DNA of 64,000 nucleotides, taken from positions 32,558,566 to 32,622,565 of the forward strand of contig NC_031770.1 in the NCBI RefSeq assembly GCF_001522545.3. Reading direction: 5' to 3'. This stretch comes from Parus major. Lineage: Eukaryota; Chordata; Aves; Passeriformes; Paridae. The notes under the pieces were generated by a model. The model made no database searches. It had not been told where the DNA came from and saw nothing but the letters and a program-made list of their open reading frames with translations. Shown here piece after piece: positions 11,283 through 22,876 of the stretch (positions are counted from its first letter, which is position 1; every line of letters starts with the position of its first letter). The position numbers and the translations under genes were made by a program.

Positions 11283-13088
11283 CATGAAGAGCGCAAAGGC
11301 CATGCACAAGTCAGCCCCAGGGTGCAGTCATTCATTGTAGAGAGCTTCTGCTTCCAACCATGGATCTGACCCCAGTCTCTAAAATTAATAGCCAGACTCC
11401 CAGACTCTCATGGTCTAGTAGCCAGGCCAGTCTGACATGCCCCCATGGCTCAGACAGTCACGTAACTCTCACCTAGAAAGTCCTTGGGCATCCTCACTTA
11501 GTGGTGCCTGACAACAATAATAGTGGTGAGACGGGCTGGATGTCCCAGATGCCTTTGAGTGAACATCCTGACACTGAGGGCTTCTCCCACCACACCAGTG
11601 GCCAGTGCTTACTTAATGATGGTGTGTGGTGTGCTCAGCATGCCCTAAGCAATGCATAGTTGGCCCAAGTGCTCACAGAAGCTTGCCCAACCTGTTTTCC
11701 TTTCAGTGGGTATTTCAAACAGTTATTATTTGTGTGGTTGAGGCCATCATTCATTTACTCTCCTGGTAGACTTTTGCTGTCTTCCCAGCTGTCTTTCTCT
11801 CATGCTCATGTCCACTTGGCTGCTGCTGACAATGGTGTCCTGACAGTCAGAGACCACCATCGAACAATGGAGGGAGGAGCATGTGTGGGACACAGAGCAT
11901 ACCCTGGAGCTGGCCCTGGGTACCGGAACTGGCTTCTGCAGGAGACTGGGACTCACAGGCTCACAGCAAAATGACAAGGTCACTATTCCTCAGCATTGCC
12001 CATACGTAAAGGAAATAACTTTCCCTTTGAGCAACAGGGCTAGTAAAGCCTGGGGTTACTGGTGAAAAAGGCATGTCCTTTGTCCCCAGACATCTTCTCC
12101 TCACCCTCTGCATGAATCCTCATCCCACAACATGCAAGGGACAATAGCAGTGTGCATAATCTAGAGCTAGATACCTGCCAGCTGGTAAGTCATGTTCACA
12201 TTTGGTGACGGTGTGGCCAGCTGATGTCTAATGGCTGGGCTCTCCCTCTCTTTCCTTCAGAAGTCACTGGTTTCTATTATTTCACCTATTCTGACAGCCA
12301 CAATGTTACTGGTTTTGAAACTTCCACTGCTCTTTCAGATGTGATTGAAGCTGACTGACGTGTTACAAAGCTACTGGAAAAAGGAAGGATGGAGAGCCAA
12401 AGAAGCATTGTTTCCTTTGGAAAATGGGCTTTAAAAATACCTGAATATATAGCAGACTTTCTTCTTTTGTGCTGACCTTCAGTAAAAGTGTGTCTTTCAT
12501 CCCAGCACTCCTAATCCCAGATGTGTCAGCATGCAGACAGAGAGACCTGGCCCATACTCACTGAACCAAACGACTTGGTCTCTCATGACTGAATGAATCA
12601 AAAACTCCACCTTGCATCTGCTTTGTTGGCAGCCCACAAGAGGATCAAAATGTTCCCAAAATAAAGCATTATGGAAATAGTCTGCCAAATACTTGTTTTA
12701 AAGAGCCTTTATTGCAATTTTTCAAGTCCAAGTTGGAGGTTAACTCTGGAGATTTTGGTGCATCACTTGGAGAGACAGCTTTGTCAATCTCTGATCTGAG
12801 GGTCAGGAAATCTGAGTCACTTTCCCAACTCTTTCTAGGACCTTCCACATTATCTTAGAAAATATTTTTGTATTTTCTCTCTCAGAGTTTGGTGGCCATC
12901 TGCTTTGTTTAAACTGTTTTCTCCTTGGGAAGGAGGCTGACATTAGTGAAGAAGTGACCAGCATTACCAGAATGGGGCCATGAATTTGATGAACAGGGCA
13001 GTACAACACTGTACAGTACTAGCACACAATAATAGATAAGAACTTGGCAGGTCTTCATTTCTGGAGAAATATATACAAGGAAATAAGT
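11283..13088. other. Unique non-coding sequence
   Basis: No exon, RNA gene or repeat was recognised. The frames are short (at most about 104 codons) and not family-like. AT content rises towards the CR1 insertion at the right end. Confidence 0.5.
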
Positions 13089-14287
13089 ATAACAGAATAT
13101 TCGTAATTGGAAGTGACCAATTAAGAAGGATTATAAGAGTCCAATTCCTGGCCCTGCCCAGGACAGCCTCAAGAATCACACTGTGTGCCTCAGAGTGTTG
13201 TCTAAATGCTTCCTGAGCTTTGTCGGGCTTGGTGCTGTGATCACTTCCCTGGGAAGTCTGTTCCTTGGCCAACCACTCTCTGAGTGAAGAACCTTTTCCT
13301 AATATCTAACTTAAACTTCCCCTGGCACAACTTCAGGCTATCCCCTCAGTAACATTGGAAAAAGCATTTGAGCACTTTTCAGAGCCTCAATGTCAGGTTC
13401 TGTCACTGGCCACCACAGACAAGAGATTCCTTCTGCCTGCCCCTCCTCTTCCCCTCATGAGAAAATTGTAACTGCAGTGGGGTCTCCCCTCAGTCTCCTC
13501 TTCTCCAGGCTGAACAGAACAAGTGACCTCAGCCACTCCTCATGTGGCTTCCACCCAAGGCTGTTCACCATCTTGGTTGCCCTCCTTTAGACATTCTCTA
13601 ATCGCTTAATTTCTTTCTTATGTTGTGGCATCCAAAACTGCAAACAATGCTGAAAGTGAGGCTCTCTGAAGAGCAGAGCTGGACAATTCCCAACCTGGCC
13701 TGGCCAGCAATGCTGCTGGCCTGCTGCACCCCAGGACATGCTTGGGTCTCCTGACTGCCAGGGCACTGCTGACTCATGTTCAGCTTTCTGTCAACCAGGA
13801 CCCCCAGGTTCCTTTCTGTGCCACTGCTTTCCAGCATCTCATTTCCCAGCCTGTCTGTACATCCAGGGTTGCCCCATTCCAGGTGCAGAATCCAGCACTT
13901 TCCCTTGCTGAACTCCATACTGTTGGTGATTGCCCAGCCCTCTGATTTGTCTCTGCAGGGCCTCTCTCAATAGAAGAATCAATAGCTACTCCCAGTTTTG
14001 TACTATCTGCAAACTTGCTTAGTATCCCTTCCAGTCCTGTGTCCAAGTTGTTTTTGAAGATATTGAAGAGAATGGGGCCTAAGATAAAGCCCTGCAGAAC
14101 CCACTTGTGCCAAGTCCCCAGTCAGATGTCAGCCCATTCCCTGTAACCCTTTGTGCCTGACCCATGAACCAGTTGCTCACCCATTTTATGATGTGTTTAT
14201 CCAGTGATGTGCTGGACATTTTGTCCAAAAGGATCTGTGAGAGATGGGATCAGAAACTTTACTGAAATGCAAAAAGATAACATCAAT
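13089..14287 (-). mobile_element. CR1 LINE retrotransposon, 5'-truncated, antisense
   Basis: This is a degenerate CR1 (chicken repeat 1) non-LTR retrotransposon whose 3' end is at the left. The plus strand shows the hallmark antisense 3' segment near 13,140-13,330 (loss of the usual terminal octamer repeat, then the CCTGGCCCTGCCCAGGACAG region), followed by sequence encoding the C-terminal half of the reverse transcriptase. On the minus strand, recognisable peptides include [18 protein letters not shown] and [18 protein letters not shown]. The catalytic FADD box is encoded at about 14,013-14,002 but reads FADS, so the second aspartate is lost. Frames are broken repeatedly. The copy is 5'-truncated, as usual for CR1, and ends in an AT-rich stretch. 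It cannot be active. Confidence 0.93.
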
Positions 14288-14375
14288 ATCTATAATATGT
14301 ATCAATATAAGTACATAATATATATCTAAGGAAGTGCACATATATATACACGTGTATAATATTCACATCTATCAA
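14288..14375. repeat. AT-rich alternating purine-pyrimidine tract
   Basis: TA-rich and ATAT-type sequence (including TATATATACACGTGTATA) lies directly next to the truncated 5' end of the CR1. It may be the AT-rich target into which the LINE inserted, or a decayed (TA)n microsatellite. No function is implied. Confidence 0.6.
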
Positions 14376-17300
14376 GAACCCAATATAAAGTGTTGGAATT
14401 CATGTATTTAAAGAAATAACTTTGAAAATGTTTGGAAGTGTTTGGTCTGGTCATTGGCACTGGCAATGTGCACAGGACACAGGAAACTGCTCTCAATAAA
14501 TGACATGTGCCACACAGCCAGGCCTGTCCAACACTTCCATGCAGCCAGGTAAGGCTCACTGCAGGGACCACTGCGTGTCAGTACTCAGCAACTGACAGCT
14601 CTCGCCTGCTGAAGAAGATTTTGTATATACATCAGCCACTTGGCTTGTGCAGTGCTGAGCATGGGAGCCACCATGAGATGGAAATGTTCAAAATATTCAT
14701 GAAACATTAGAACATTTTAGGGGATTTTGGCTGTGGTTTGTCCTTTGGTTTAGGACACCACCAGAACCGGCCAAGAATACTTTAGCGTGACAACATTCTC
14801 ATTCGCATGGCTGGTGTGCTAACATCCTCATTCTTACCTTGCATGTCTGTCAAGTATAAGCAAAGTATCTATTAATTGTGTCTGACTGGATTTCAGCTGC
14901 TCTTTTAAAAGGTCGCTGATACAAGTTTAGACAATAGGCCAAGAGGAGGCTGAATCCCCGTGGAGAGCACACAAGGCATTCTCTTGTGTTGCTGATTTAA
15001 TAAGGAAGGATTGTATCCTCCTGTTTAGAAAGGCCCAAGTACTTTGAAGGTTTCTGCTTGAATGGAAGTTGGAATTCACTTTGGCTGTGCTCTGACAACT
15101 CTGCATGCTCACCTTCCCACTCTGCCCCAGCCAAGGATTTTACTGTGGGAACCTCTGCAAGAATAGCAGGTAACAATGCTAGTTTTTGTGGGAAACCTTG
15201 CTTCCAGAAGATATCTCCAAATGTGGGGCTCATCCTCCAAGGCCAGCAATAAGAGGTGAGATGAGATACATGATATTGAACACCCAAGACCACAAATGAG
15301 GTGATCAACATGTGCCAAGAAAATGACATTTACTTTGATTATGAAGCACTGGGGATTTGCAAATAACAAATTTGCAAACTTTGATGAACTTCTGAGAGTT
15401 CATCTCTAGGCAAGACATAAATGTATCACTTGAGATGACAAATAATCAATCATAAACTCATGGGCTGCTTAACAACAGGACCAGGGGTGAAGTGCCCCAG
15501 ATATATGATTGGGAATGTTACTCACTTCATTGCAGGCATGACTCCTCAGGTCCACATGGAACCAGAAACTCATCCAAGATCTCACCAAGCTGGCCCTAGC
15601 TGCCAACTCCAAACCCCTTTGCTTAGTCAAGTCTTCTGTGCAATACACACTTCCTGCCCTATCCCTTGCCAAAGTACCACTTATCTGCAGCTCACCCCCA
15701 GCAGCAGATGGAAAACATCCACAGCAAGAGGCAATGGGAAAAATCAGCTCTGGCTGGCTCCTTACCTCTCAGCATGCTCCAAAATCAGTGAGCTATGCTG
15801 GCTCCCTATCCCAGACAGTGTTGCCATCTCTCCCTTTCCATTTTAACTGCTTCACATAAGGAGTGGAAAAATCTGCAAACGAATTAAGCTGCCAGGAACA
15901 CTGGTAGGCATTTAAGTTGTGAATAACCTCTCACTTGCCTGAGTCACAAGAAACTTAGTGACAGAAGAAGGGTAGGTCCGTGCCATGATAGGACACAGGC
16001 ATGGATGTCTCTGTGTGTCAGATGCCATAAAAAAACTATACTCCATGCATCATATTTATTATATACCTTTATAAGAGCCCAAAGCAGCAAGATGTACCAG
16101 TCTGCACTGCATTACAGCTTTGCAGAGCTCCAGACACAAGGCACAAGCAGGCACGACTCGCTGCCTAGCAGAGTATCTCATGGAGCAGAGTATTAGAATT
16201 TCGTAAGTGCTGTGTGTCCCCCAGCACAGGACCACGAACAAATGCCGCGCTCCTAATGCACCCAAGTGTGGAGGCAACTTCCATAATCACAGCTTCGTAT
16301 CTCCAATGTGATAACAGACAGACAGTTTCTATTACGCAAACAGCACCAGGTAGGGCCAAGCAACCCACAGCGAGGCATCACTGGCATTCTAGGAACGGCT
16401 CCGGTCCTCTGCTGCCAAAACACCCCACCTGCAGCACGTCCCAGTGCAGTGACATGCCAACGGGGAGCTACTACCGTCTTTCCTTGGCAACACAGAGTGC
16501 CTTTTGGGACTGACAAGGAGCATATTTTGGGAGGATACTGCGAAGCCTGCTGGAGAAGGCTAGCAGCTGGATGAGTGTGGAGCAGCACAGGCAAGACCTG
16601 ACACCACACAGGGTACCTGTTGCTTATATAAAACAGCTAATAAAACAGGTTATCATCCCAGAAACTCTTGCCTTAGGTGTCAGTGGCCATGTGGAGGACA
16701 CCCAAAAGCAATATAGATGCTGGCTTTGCTGCCCAAGGAGAGGAATGTATAGTAGGAACTCAGCAGTTGGATTTTGTTGGTCCCTTAACAGATACCTAGC
16801 AACAAATGTGGAGCAAATCTCTTTTCAAAAGGCACTTAAGCATGTGTGGCTTAAATTTAAGCATGTGTTTGTGTGCTGTCCTAGATCATATCCATTGCAA
16901 TCTCAGGGCCTGTGTCTGAGAGGCTGTGTTGGCAGAAGGTGTCTTAATGCAAAATGCCACCTACTGAGAATAGGCTTTTGCTGGGTCTCCTGCCTAAATG
17001 GAGCACGTCGCAAGCCAATGTGCAGAAATAGAATTACCCCAGCAGGTATAGAGGCTCCAAACATTTTTAGTCACACTCATCAGAAAAATAAACAAAACAA
17101 ACCCAACAACCTCTTATAGCTGCATCTTACTCACAGACTTTTGTGAAACAGCCTAGGAGGCACAAAAAAGAGACATACCTCTGCCTGCTGAGGACAGACA
17201 CATTCTTCCATCCCTTAGGGTGAGATTATACTGTAGTGTATTTGCAACCAAAAGCATGACAGGAAAGCCCTCAGTGAAAATTTGTCCAAGGAAAATGTAA

Positions 17301-18399
17301 AAAAACATTACAAGTATCAGGGGCATCGAATGAAAGCAGCAAGCAAAGAACACAGTAGGATGTGTCTGTTTACACATCAGGTAGTGACACTGGGGAAATC
17401 CTTGCCACAGGATGTTGTGGATACTATAAGTTCACAGGGTTTAAAACTAGAAAAAAAAAAAAAAAGTGGAAAAAGAACAAAAAATGCAATAAAGATAGTA
17501 GGTCTGCCCCAGGAAGTCCCCCAAATTACAAACTGTGAGACATGGGGGAACATTTGGGAGATCTATCACTATACATTCGCCCTCAAGTAATGATCTTTGC
17601 ATGTGTTATCAGCCACTATTGGAGACAGGCTGCTGGGCTCCGAGAACCCTTTCTGTGACATGGCACAGCTGTTCTTCTCCTGTGAACATACACTTTTTTG
17701 CTTGGTGGGCAAAGAAAGAAGTAGCAGACTTGCAGCAGTCAGTGTCAGAGGGAACACCTCAACTTGGATCAGACTCCTCCCATAGCTGGTTGTGTATGAT
17801 TAGGGAAAGATATTTTGATCAAAATGAGATTAAGCAGAGACTTGAATCTGGACATTTCTCCCTAGGTATAAACACTAGCATGCACCCCTCATATTTCAGC
17901 TCTGAAAATTTTAAGTTTCAGTCTGAAAAGCACATTGCATACACAAAAAATGGAAATTTGACACAACACACTCTCTACCAGAATAGTTGAAATATTGTGG
18001 CTTTGTCACAGCATAGACTGAGAGCTAATTAGAAAACTTTGGAAGTTGTTCCCAAACAGAACTGCTTTCCTCTGGTTATCTACCATGGCGGTCTCACTCC
18101 AGAAATACACAAATATGTCCAAAAATACAAGGATGTGTATCAGCAATTCCTAAATCTATCTGGAAAAGAATGGTGTTGTCTATTTTACATAAAAGTGGAA
18201 GCATAACTATGATTGGAAGCTGAGGCTCTGGAAAGTGCTCAAATGCTCCTTTTCCAATGTTATGAAAGGAAATGCCAGAGGCCAAGGACACGGGCAGTGC
18301 TGCGGGGGAAGCTGGTGGAGGAGTCTGGGATGTCAGCCACAAGAGGAAGCTTCCATGATTGAAAAACACAACAGAAAGATAGTGAAGTATCATTCTAAC
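14376..18399. other. Unique non-coding sequence with a CpG-enriched patch near 16.2-16.5 kb
   Basis: No gene or repeat family was recognised. From about 16,200 to 16,475 there are roughly a dozen CpGs, several times the local background, which could mark a small regulatory element or a decayed repeat of recent origin. A 182-codon frame at 16,571-17,119 is not family-like and ends in low-complexity Lys/Asn codons. A 15-A run lies near 17,451-17,465. Confidence 0.5.
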
Positions 18400-19210
18400 A
18401 CAGTAATGGCAATAACATACTCACAAATCATATTTAAATAAAAATCACGAGCTTTGTTTAAAAATAAAAAATTTAAATCCAACAAGGTAAGCTATACTTT
18501 TTATATCAGCAACAGAGCCTTTAAGCATTCAGACTTCATACTCCCAAGCTTTTATTGATGACTCTTTGGGCTGAAAATCTATTTTTTAAAAGTGCAGGAA
18601 ATTGTGGGGGGAAAATCAAACTGATTTTGGGATTTTTTTTTTGGTCACAGCCCTTTTGAAATCCTTGCTGTTACATGCAGAGCAGCTCCTATCTAAGTAA
18701 GATTTTGGCCTAAATATTTGCCCTGAAAAAGACTTTCAAAAATAGCAAAGTCAAAGAGGAATAGGGCCAAGGATCTGTTCATTACTATCAGCACTAAAAC
18801 AAAATTTTAAAATAAGAAAAAATAAGAGAACATGCTACATGTTTTATTTGTTTGTTTGGTTTTTGTTTGTTTTTTTTAAATAAATATCATCAACAGCATG
18901 AAACAGGGCAGTCAAATTTTCTGGATTAATTGATGAGTAAATCCACTCAAGTCAAGCAGCTTATGAGCAGAATAGCCCACAGAGTGTTAGGAAAAAGAAG
19001 GAACAAAGATGTTAGATGGTTTTGCCACAGAGAAAAAGAAAAAAATATTTTAAAGTAGCTGCTTTTCTGTGCAGACAGTTCCTGACATTCAAGGTCATTA
19101 CTGAATAATTAACTTACCAACTCATTAGAGGCTATTTACATTGTTTATGAGCATATGAACAATTACACAATGAAGATAACGAAACATAATCACCTAATAA
19201 CAGCATATAG
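18400..19210. other. AT-rich block with homeodomain-type motifs; possible conserved non-coding element
   Basis: Strongly AT-rich, with TAATTA/ATTAATT-like cores (for example around 18,925-18,935 and 19,103-19,112), octamer-like sequence and many short A or T runs, including a TTTG-rich simple stretch at about 18,846-18,888. It has no open frame of note and no repeat family that I recognise. Long AT-rich non-repetitive blocks of this type in gene-poor vertebrate DNA are often conserved developmental enhancers; that is inference only. Confidence 0.3.
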
Positions 19211-19974
19211 TTGTGGCATAGATGAATTGGATGATCGAGGAGATCCTGCTTAAGTGCTGCCAGCAAGCCCCAGCCTGCCTTGATCAGTGCTTGGAGGCTC
19301 CTTCCTCATCTCCTAGCAGCAAGTCTAGGAAAGGCAAAAAAAAATTCGCTGTGACAGTTGTTAATAGGGGGGCCACAGTCCAGAGGAAAAGCAAGGAAGG
19401 AAGCATGCACATCCTTGCAGGGAAACACAGGTGAGAGGCCCTGTACCTCAACACCCGTGTCACCACCACAGAGAGTGTAACCAGGACGAGTGGTATTTGG
19501 GAGTGGTTTTCATTCTATCCAGAGGCAAATTCCAAATCAAGAATTTGATTCTGATGAAAGGTGTTTGAGGCAGCCTTGAAGATCGGAGGCTTCAAGGCAT
19601 GAAAACAGGCAACATCAATGCAAATTCAAGTTACGTTAACAAATTAACTTCTTACAGTATCACATCTCCTATTTTTTATAGGCTTCACCTGACCACTTCA
19701 ACATTTAAAAACAGAAAGGCTGATATGGTCCTGTCTTAACCAAAACTAATGTCTCTGGGTAAAGGCTTGTCTCAGGGATGGTAAGGAGAAACAGTGACAT
19801 TGAAGACCTAGCTCCAAACTAATACCAAGTTATAGAACAGAAACTCTTCAAGTACAGCAAGCTCCCTTTGCAGAAAAATTCCATGCAGGAGAAACATCCT
19901 CCAGCACCTCACAGTGATGTGAACCCTTCCAGCCCATTCGGGCTGAACCTCTTGTGCTCAGGATGTTCTGTGCA
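19211..19974. other. Unique non-coding sequence
   Basis: No feature was recognised up to the start of CR1 similarity. Boundaries with the CR1 are approximate because the 5' end of the element is degenerate. Confidence 0.45.
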
Positions 19975-20812
19975 GTGGCCAGCATCTGAGGGAGTGGCTC
20001 TGCTGCCACTCAGCAGGACCTCAGTAGGCTGGAGAATTGGCCAGAGAGAAACCTGGTGAGGTCCAACAAGGGCAAGTGCAGGGTCCTGCACCTGGGGAGG
20101 AATGACCCCAAGTGCCTGCACAGCCTGGGGACTGACCCACTGGAGAGCAGCTCTGCGGAGAAGGACTGGGGGTACCGGTGGGTGACAAATTGTCCATGGG
20201 CCAGCAGCACCCTTATGGCCAGGAGGGCCAAGGGTGTCCTGGCATGCATCAGAAGCAGTGTGGCCAGCAGATGGAGGGAGATGATCCTGCCCCTCTATTC
20301 AGCCCTGGTGCAGCCACCTCTGGATTACTGTGTCCAGTTCTGGGCTCCTCAGCACAAGAAAGACAAGGAGCTACTGGAGAGGGTCCAATAGAAGCCACAA
20401 GAACAATGTGGGGTCTGGAGCATCTCTTATGAGGAGAGACTGTGAGAGCTGGGCCTGTTCAGTCTGGAGAAGACTGAGAAGGATCTCATTAATGCATTTA
20501 AACTTCCCAAAGGAGGGTGCCAAGAGGATGGTGCCAGACTCTTTTCAGTGGTGCCCAGTGATAGGATGAGAAGCCATAAACTAAAACACAAGAAGTTCTA
20601 CCTCAATGTGAGGAAGAACTTCTTTCCATTGGAGGTGGCAGGCTGGAACAGGCTGCTCAGGAAGGTTGTGGTGTCTGCCTTTCCGGAGAAATTCAAAACC
20701 CACCTGGACTCATTCCTGTGCAACCTGCTCTTGGTGACCCTGACATGGCAGGGGAGTTGGACTGGATGATCTCCAGAGGTCCCCTCCAACATTGAAAATT
20801 CTGTGTGATCTG
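19975..20812 (+). mobile_element. CR1 LINE retrotransposon, 5'-truncated, sense
   Basis: The 3' third of a CR1 element in plus orientation. A frame at 20,056-20,391 encodes typical CR1 reverse-transcriptase C-terminal sequence: SNKGKCRVLHLGRNDPKC, then LESSSAEKDWG, ASRWREMILPLYSALVQPP and YCVQFWAPQHKKDKELLERV, after which it meets a stop. The reading continues in another frame (GLEHLL; then SHKLKHKKFYLNVRKNFFPL), so at least one frameshift separates the parts. The end carries the CR1 3'-UTR signature (GATGATCTCCAGAGGTCCCC, then CCAACATTGAAAATTCTGTG) at about 20,767-20,806. The copy is inactive and of moderate age. It is a different subfamily from the antisense copy at 13.1 kb, judging by the 3' end. 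Confidence 0.95.
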
Positions 20813-22848
20813 GTCAGTGGTCCCACATGCACTGGACTTGCAGATGCACTGTAACAGGCACACTGAAGCATGGCTGGGTCAGGGGACTGCAAAACTGACT
20901 GTTTGCCCACCAGTAGCCAGGAAAGCCAAAGACCCTCAATGCTTAGATAACCTCAAAGGCAGCAATGTCTTGGATGAGGTGCATCCAGAAGATAGTGCTT
21001 TATGGGAAATGACAAAATCAGCCAGACATATGGTATCAATAATATAGGTGGTCTCCTAGATGCCATCCCACCTATTGCTATCACAGCATCTGTGCTTATC
21101 AGAAAGCTGCCTGCATCCCCCAAAGTGTTCCCCAGGTCAGTAGCAGAGACACTGCACCTCACACACCCTGGCTTCCTGTGCCTCCAGCATTGAGGGTCAA
21201 AGCTGTGATCCCTAGCAGAATAATATGCCCATGGTCATGAAGCAGAGTCGTGGCAGGAACAATGTCAGACCACAGCCATGGCTATCTGAAGGCACCTGTA
21301 AGGGGTTCAGTTTTTTGCCAACTAATATTTGTTGTTATTGATAGCTTTCTCCATTCCTCTTCTTCAAACAATATTTTTTGCTGCTGTTTGAAGGCACTGT
21401 AATGGGGAGAGAAGAAGTGCATTGCACCTCAAACGGAAATTGGAAATCTGACAGCACCTCTTAATTTTGAGTACAGCATAATCACAATGGTCCAGGACAT
21501 TCTGGGTAGAAGTCACCCTCTGCATTGATGGAAGTGCTGAACAGTCACACACAAAACACCCTCAGCATAACACAGAGAGAGGCAAAAGAGCCCTTGCCTT
21601 GTCAGGGAATGTTTTTTCAATGACAGTGCCCAGAAGAGGGATGAACACCTACCTCACGGGGCATACAGGCAAGAAGGACATAGATGAAGTCCAGTTCCCT
21701 CCAACTTCTGCAGGCAAGCCAGTGGTGGCACTACTGTGATTCACAGCTCCCTGTGCCTGCAAGCTCCTCATGCTGCTCTTATTCCAGCAAGCCCAGTGCT
21801 AACCATATGCTACAGTTTCCTATCTGCTGCCAATTCCATCCCAAGCTCATGTTTCCAAAGCTGCCAGGGATTTGTATCCCAAAGTTCAAGGAGCAGCTCC
21901 TCCTTTTTGTACTTGTTCTTTTGGCCTAAATGCAAACTAATACTTCAGCAAGATCTGCACTGTCTCTGAATGAACCACAAGGAAATCTCAGCCCAACTCA
22001 GAAGCCCAAAGGAGAGGCAAAGGACCCAGATCTCTGAGTTACCCTCTCATCTTCTCTCCCCTCCTGCCCTGAACAGGATGGTCAAAAAGGAACATGGTGA
22101 TTTATTAGCGTAGCTCTTGTTCTGAAAAGAGGCCTTGGGTGCAGAACTGTTGAGCTCAGCTGAAACTGGGCATCTCCCACAAGCAGTGGGACAGGGAAAT
22201 TTCTGTCAGCTGAGGAGTAACCCTGCTTCACAGCATCCAGCTGTTCCCTTTCCCGCCTGAGACAACACAAGCCAGCCTACCCACTTCCCTCCCCCAAACC
22301 GACTGTCACATTTGTCACAGACTACATTGCCCTAAATAGTTAGGTGTCACATAGCCAGCAACCCATACGGGAAGATCTTACATAACTCAGATAAATGGGA
22401 CAAGGTCAACGCCAAGCCCAAGCTGCTCTTGCAGAACCAATACCAATAGGTTCTCACAGCCTTCCTGCAGCATGAGGGGCTGTCAGGTATGAGGGGAAGC
22501 AGGGGCTGCCTGAGAGCCCTGGCCGCTGTCCACAGGCAGATCAAAGAGCATTGCTGATATGTGCAGGAAGGGATTCCTGGTAGGATTTGCAGGACCGGAA
22601 TTTGCCATCGTCACTCACTAACCAGCAATGCCAGATCAGGTGAGATGCCTTAGTGAAACCACAGGTGTGGCCCTTTGTCTGTGCCCAGCGTCTGGCACAG
22701 TGGAGTTTTACCTGTGTTACCTCACATACTCTGTGCCTGTTCATTCAGGTTCCTCTCTCTATTTTTAAACAAGGTATTTATTGTCACCCAGTCAGGAAAA
22801 TTACTCTGTGCCTTCAGGAATAGAAGTCTGCTTTGCTCCATCCCAGGT
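20813..22848. other. Unique non-coding sequence
   Basis: No exon, RNA or repeat family was recognised. Frames are short and overlap on both strands. Confidence 0.5.
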
Positions 22849-22876
22849 TAAATAGTATCAAGGGTGATACTATTTA
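22849..22876. other. Perfect 12-bp inverted repeat with 4-nt loop
   Basis: Left arm TAAATAGTATCA (22,849-22,860), loop AGGG, right arm TGATACTATTTA (22,865-22,876). Pairing is perfect. The stem is too short for a canonical microRNA precursor. It may be a cruciform-prone site, a relic of a small inverted duplication or template switch, or a dyad binding site. Confidence 0.85.
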
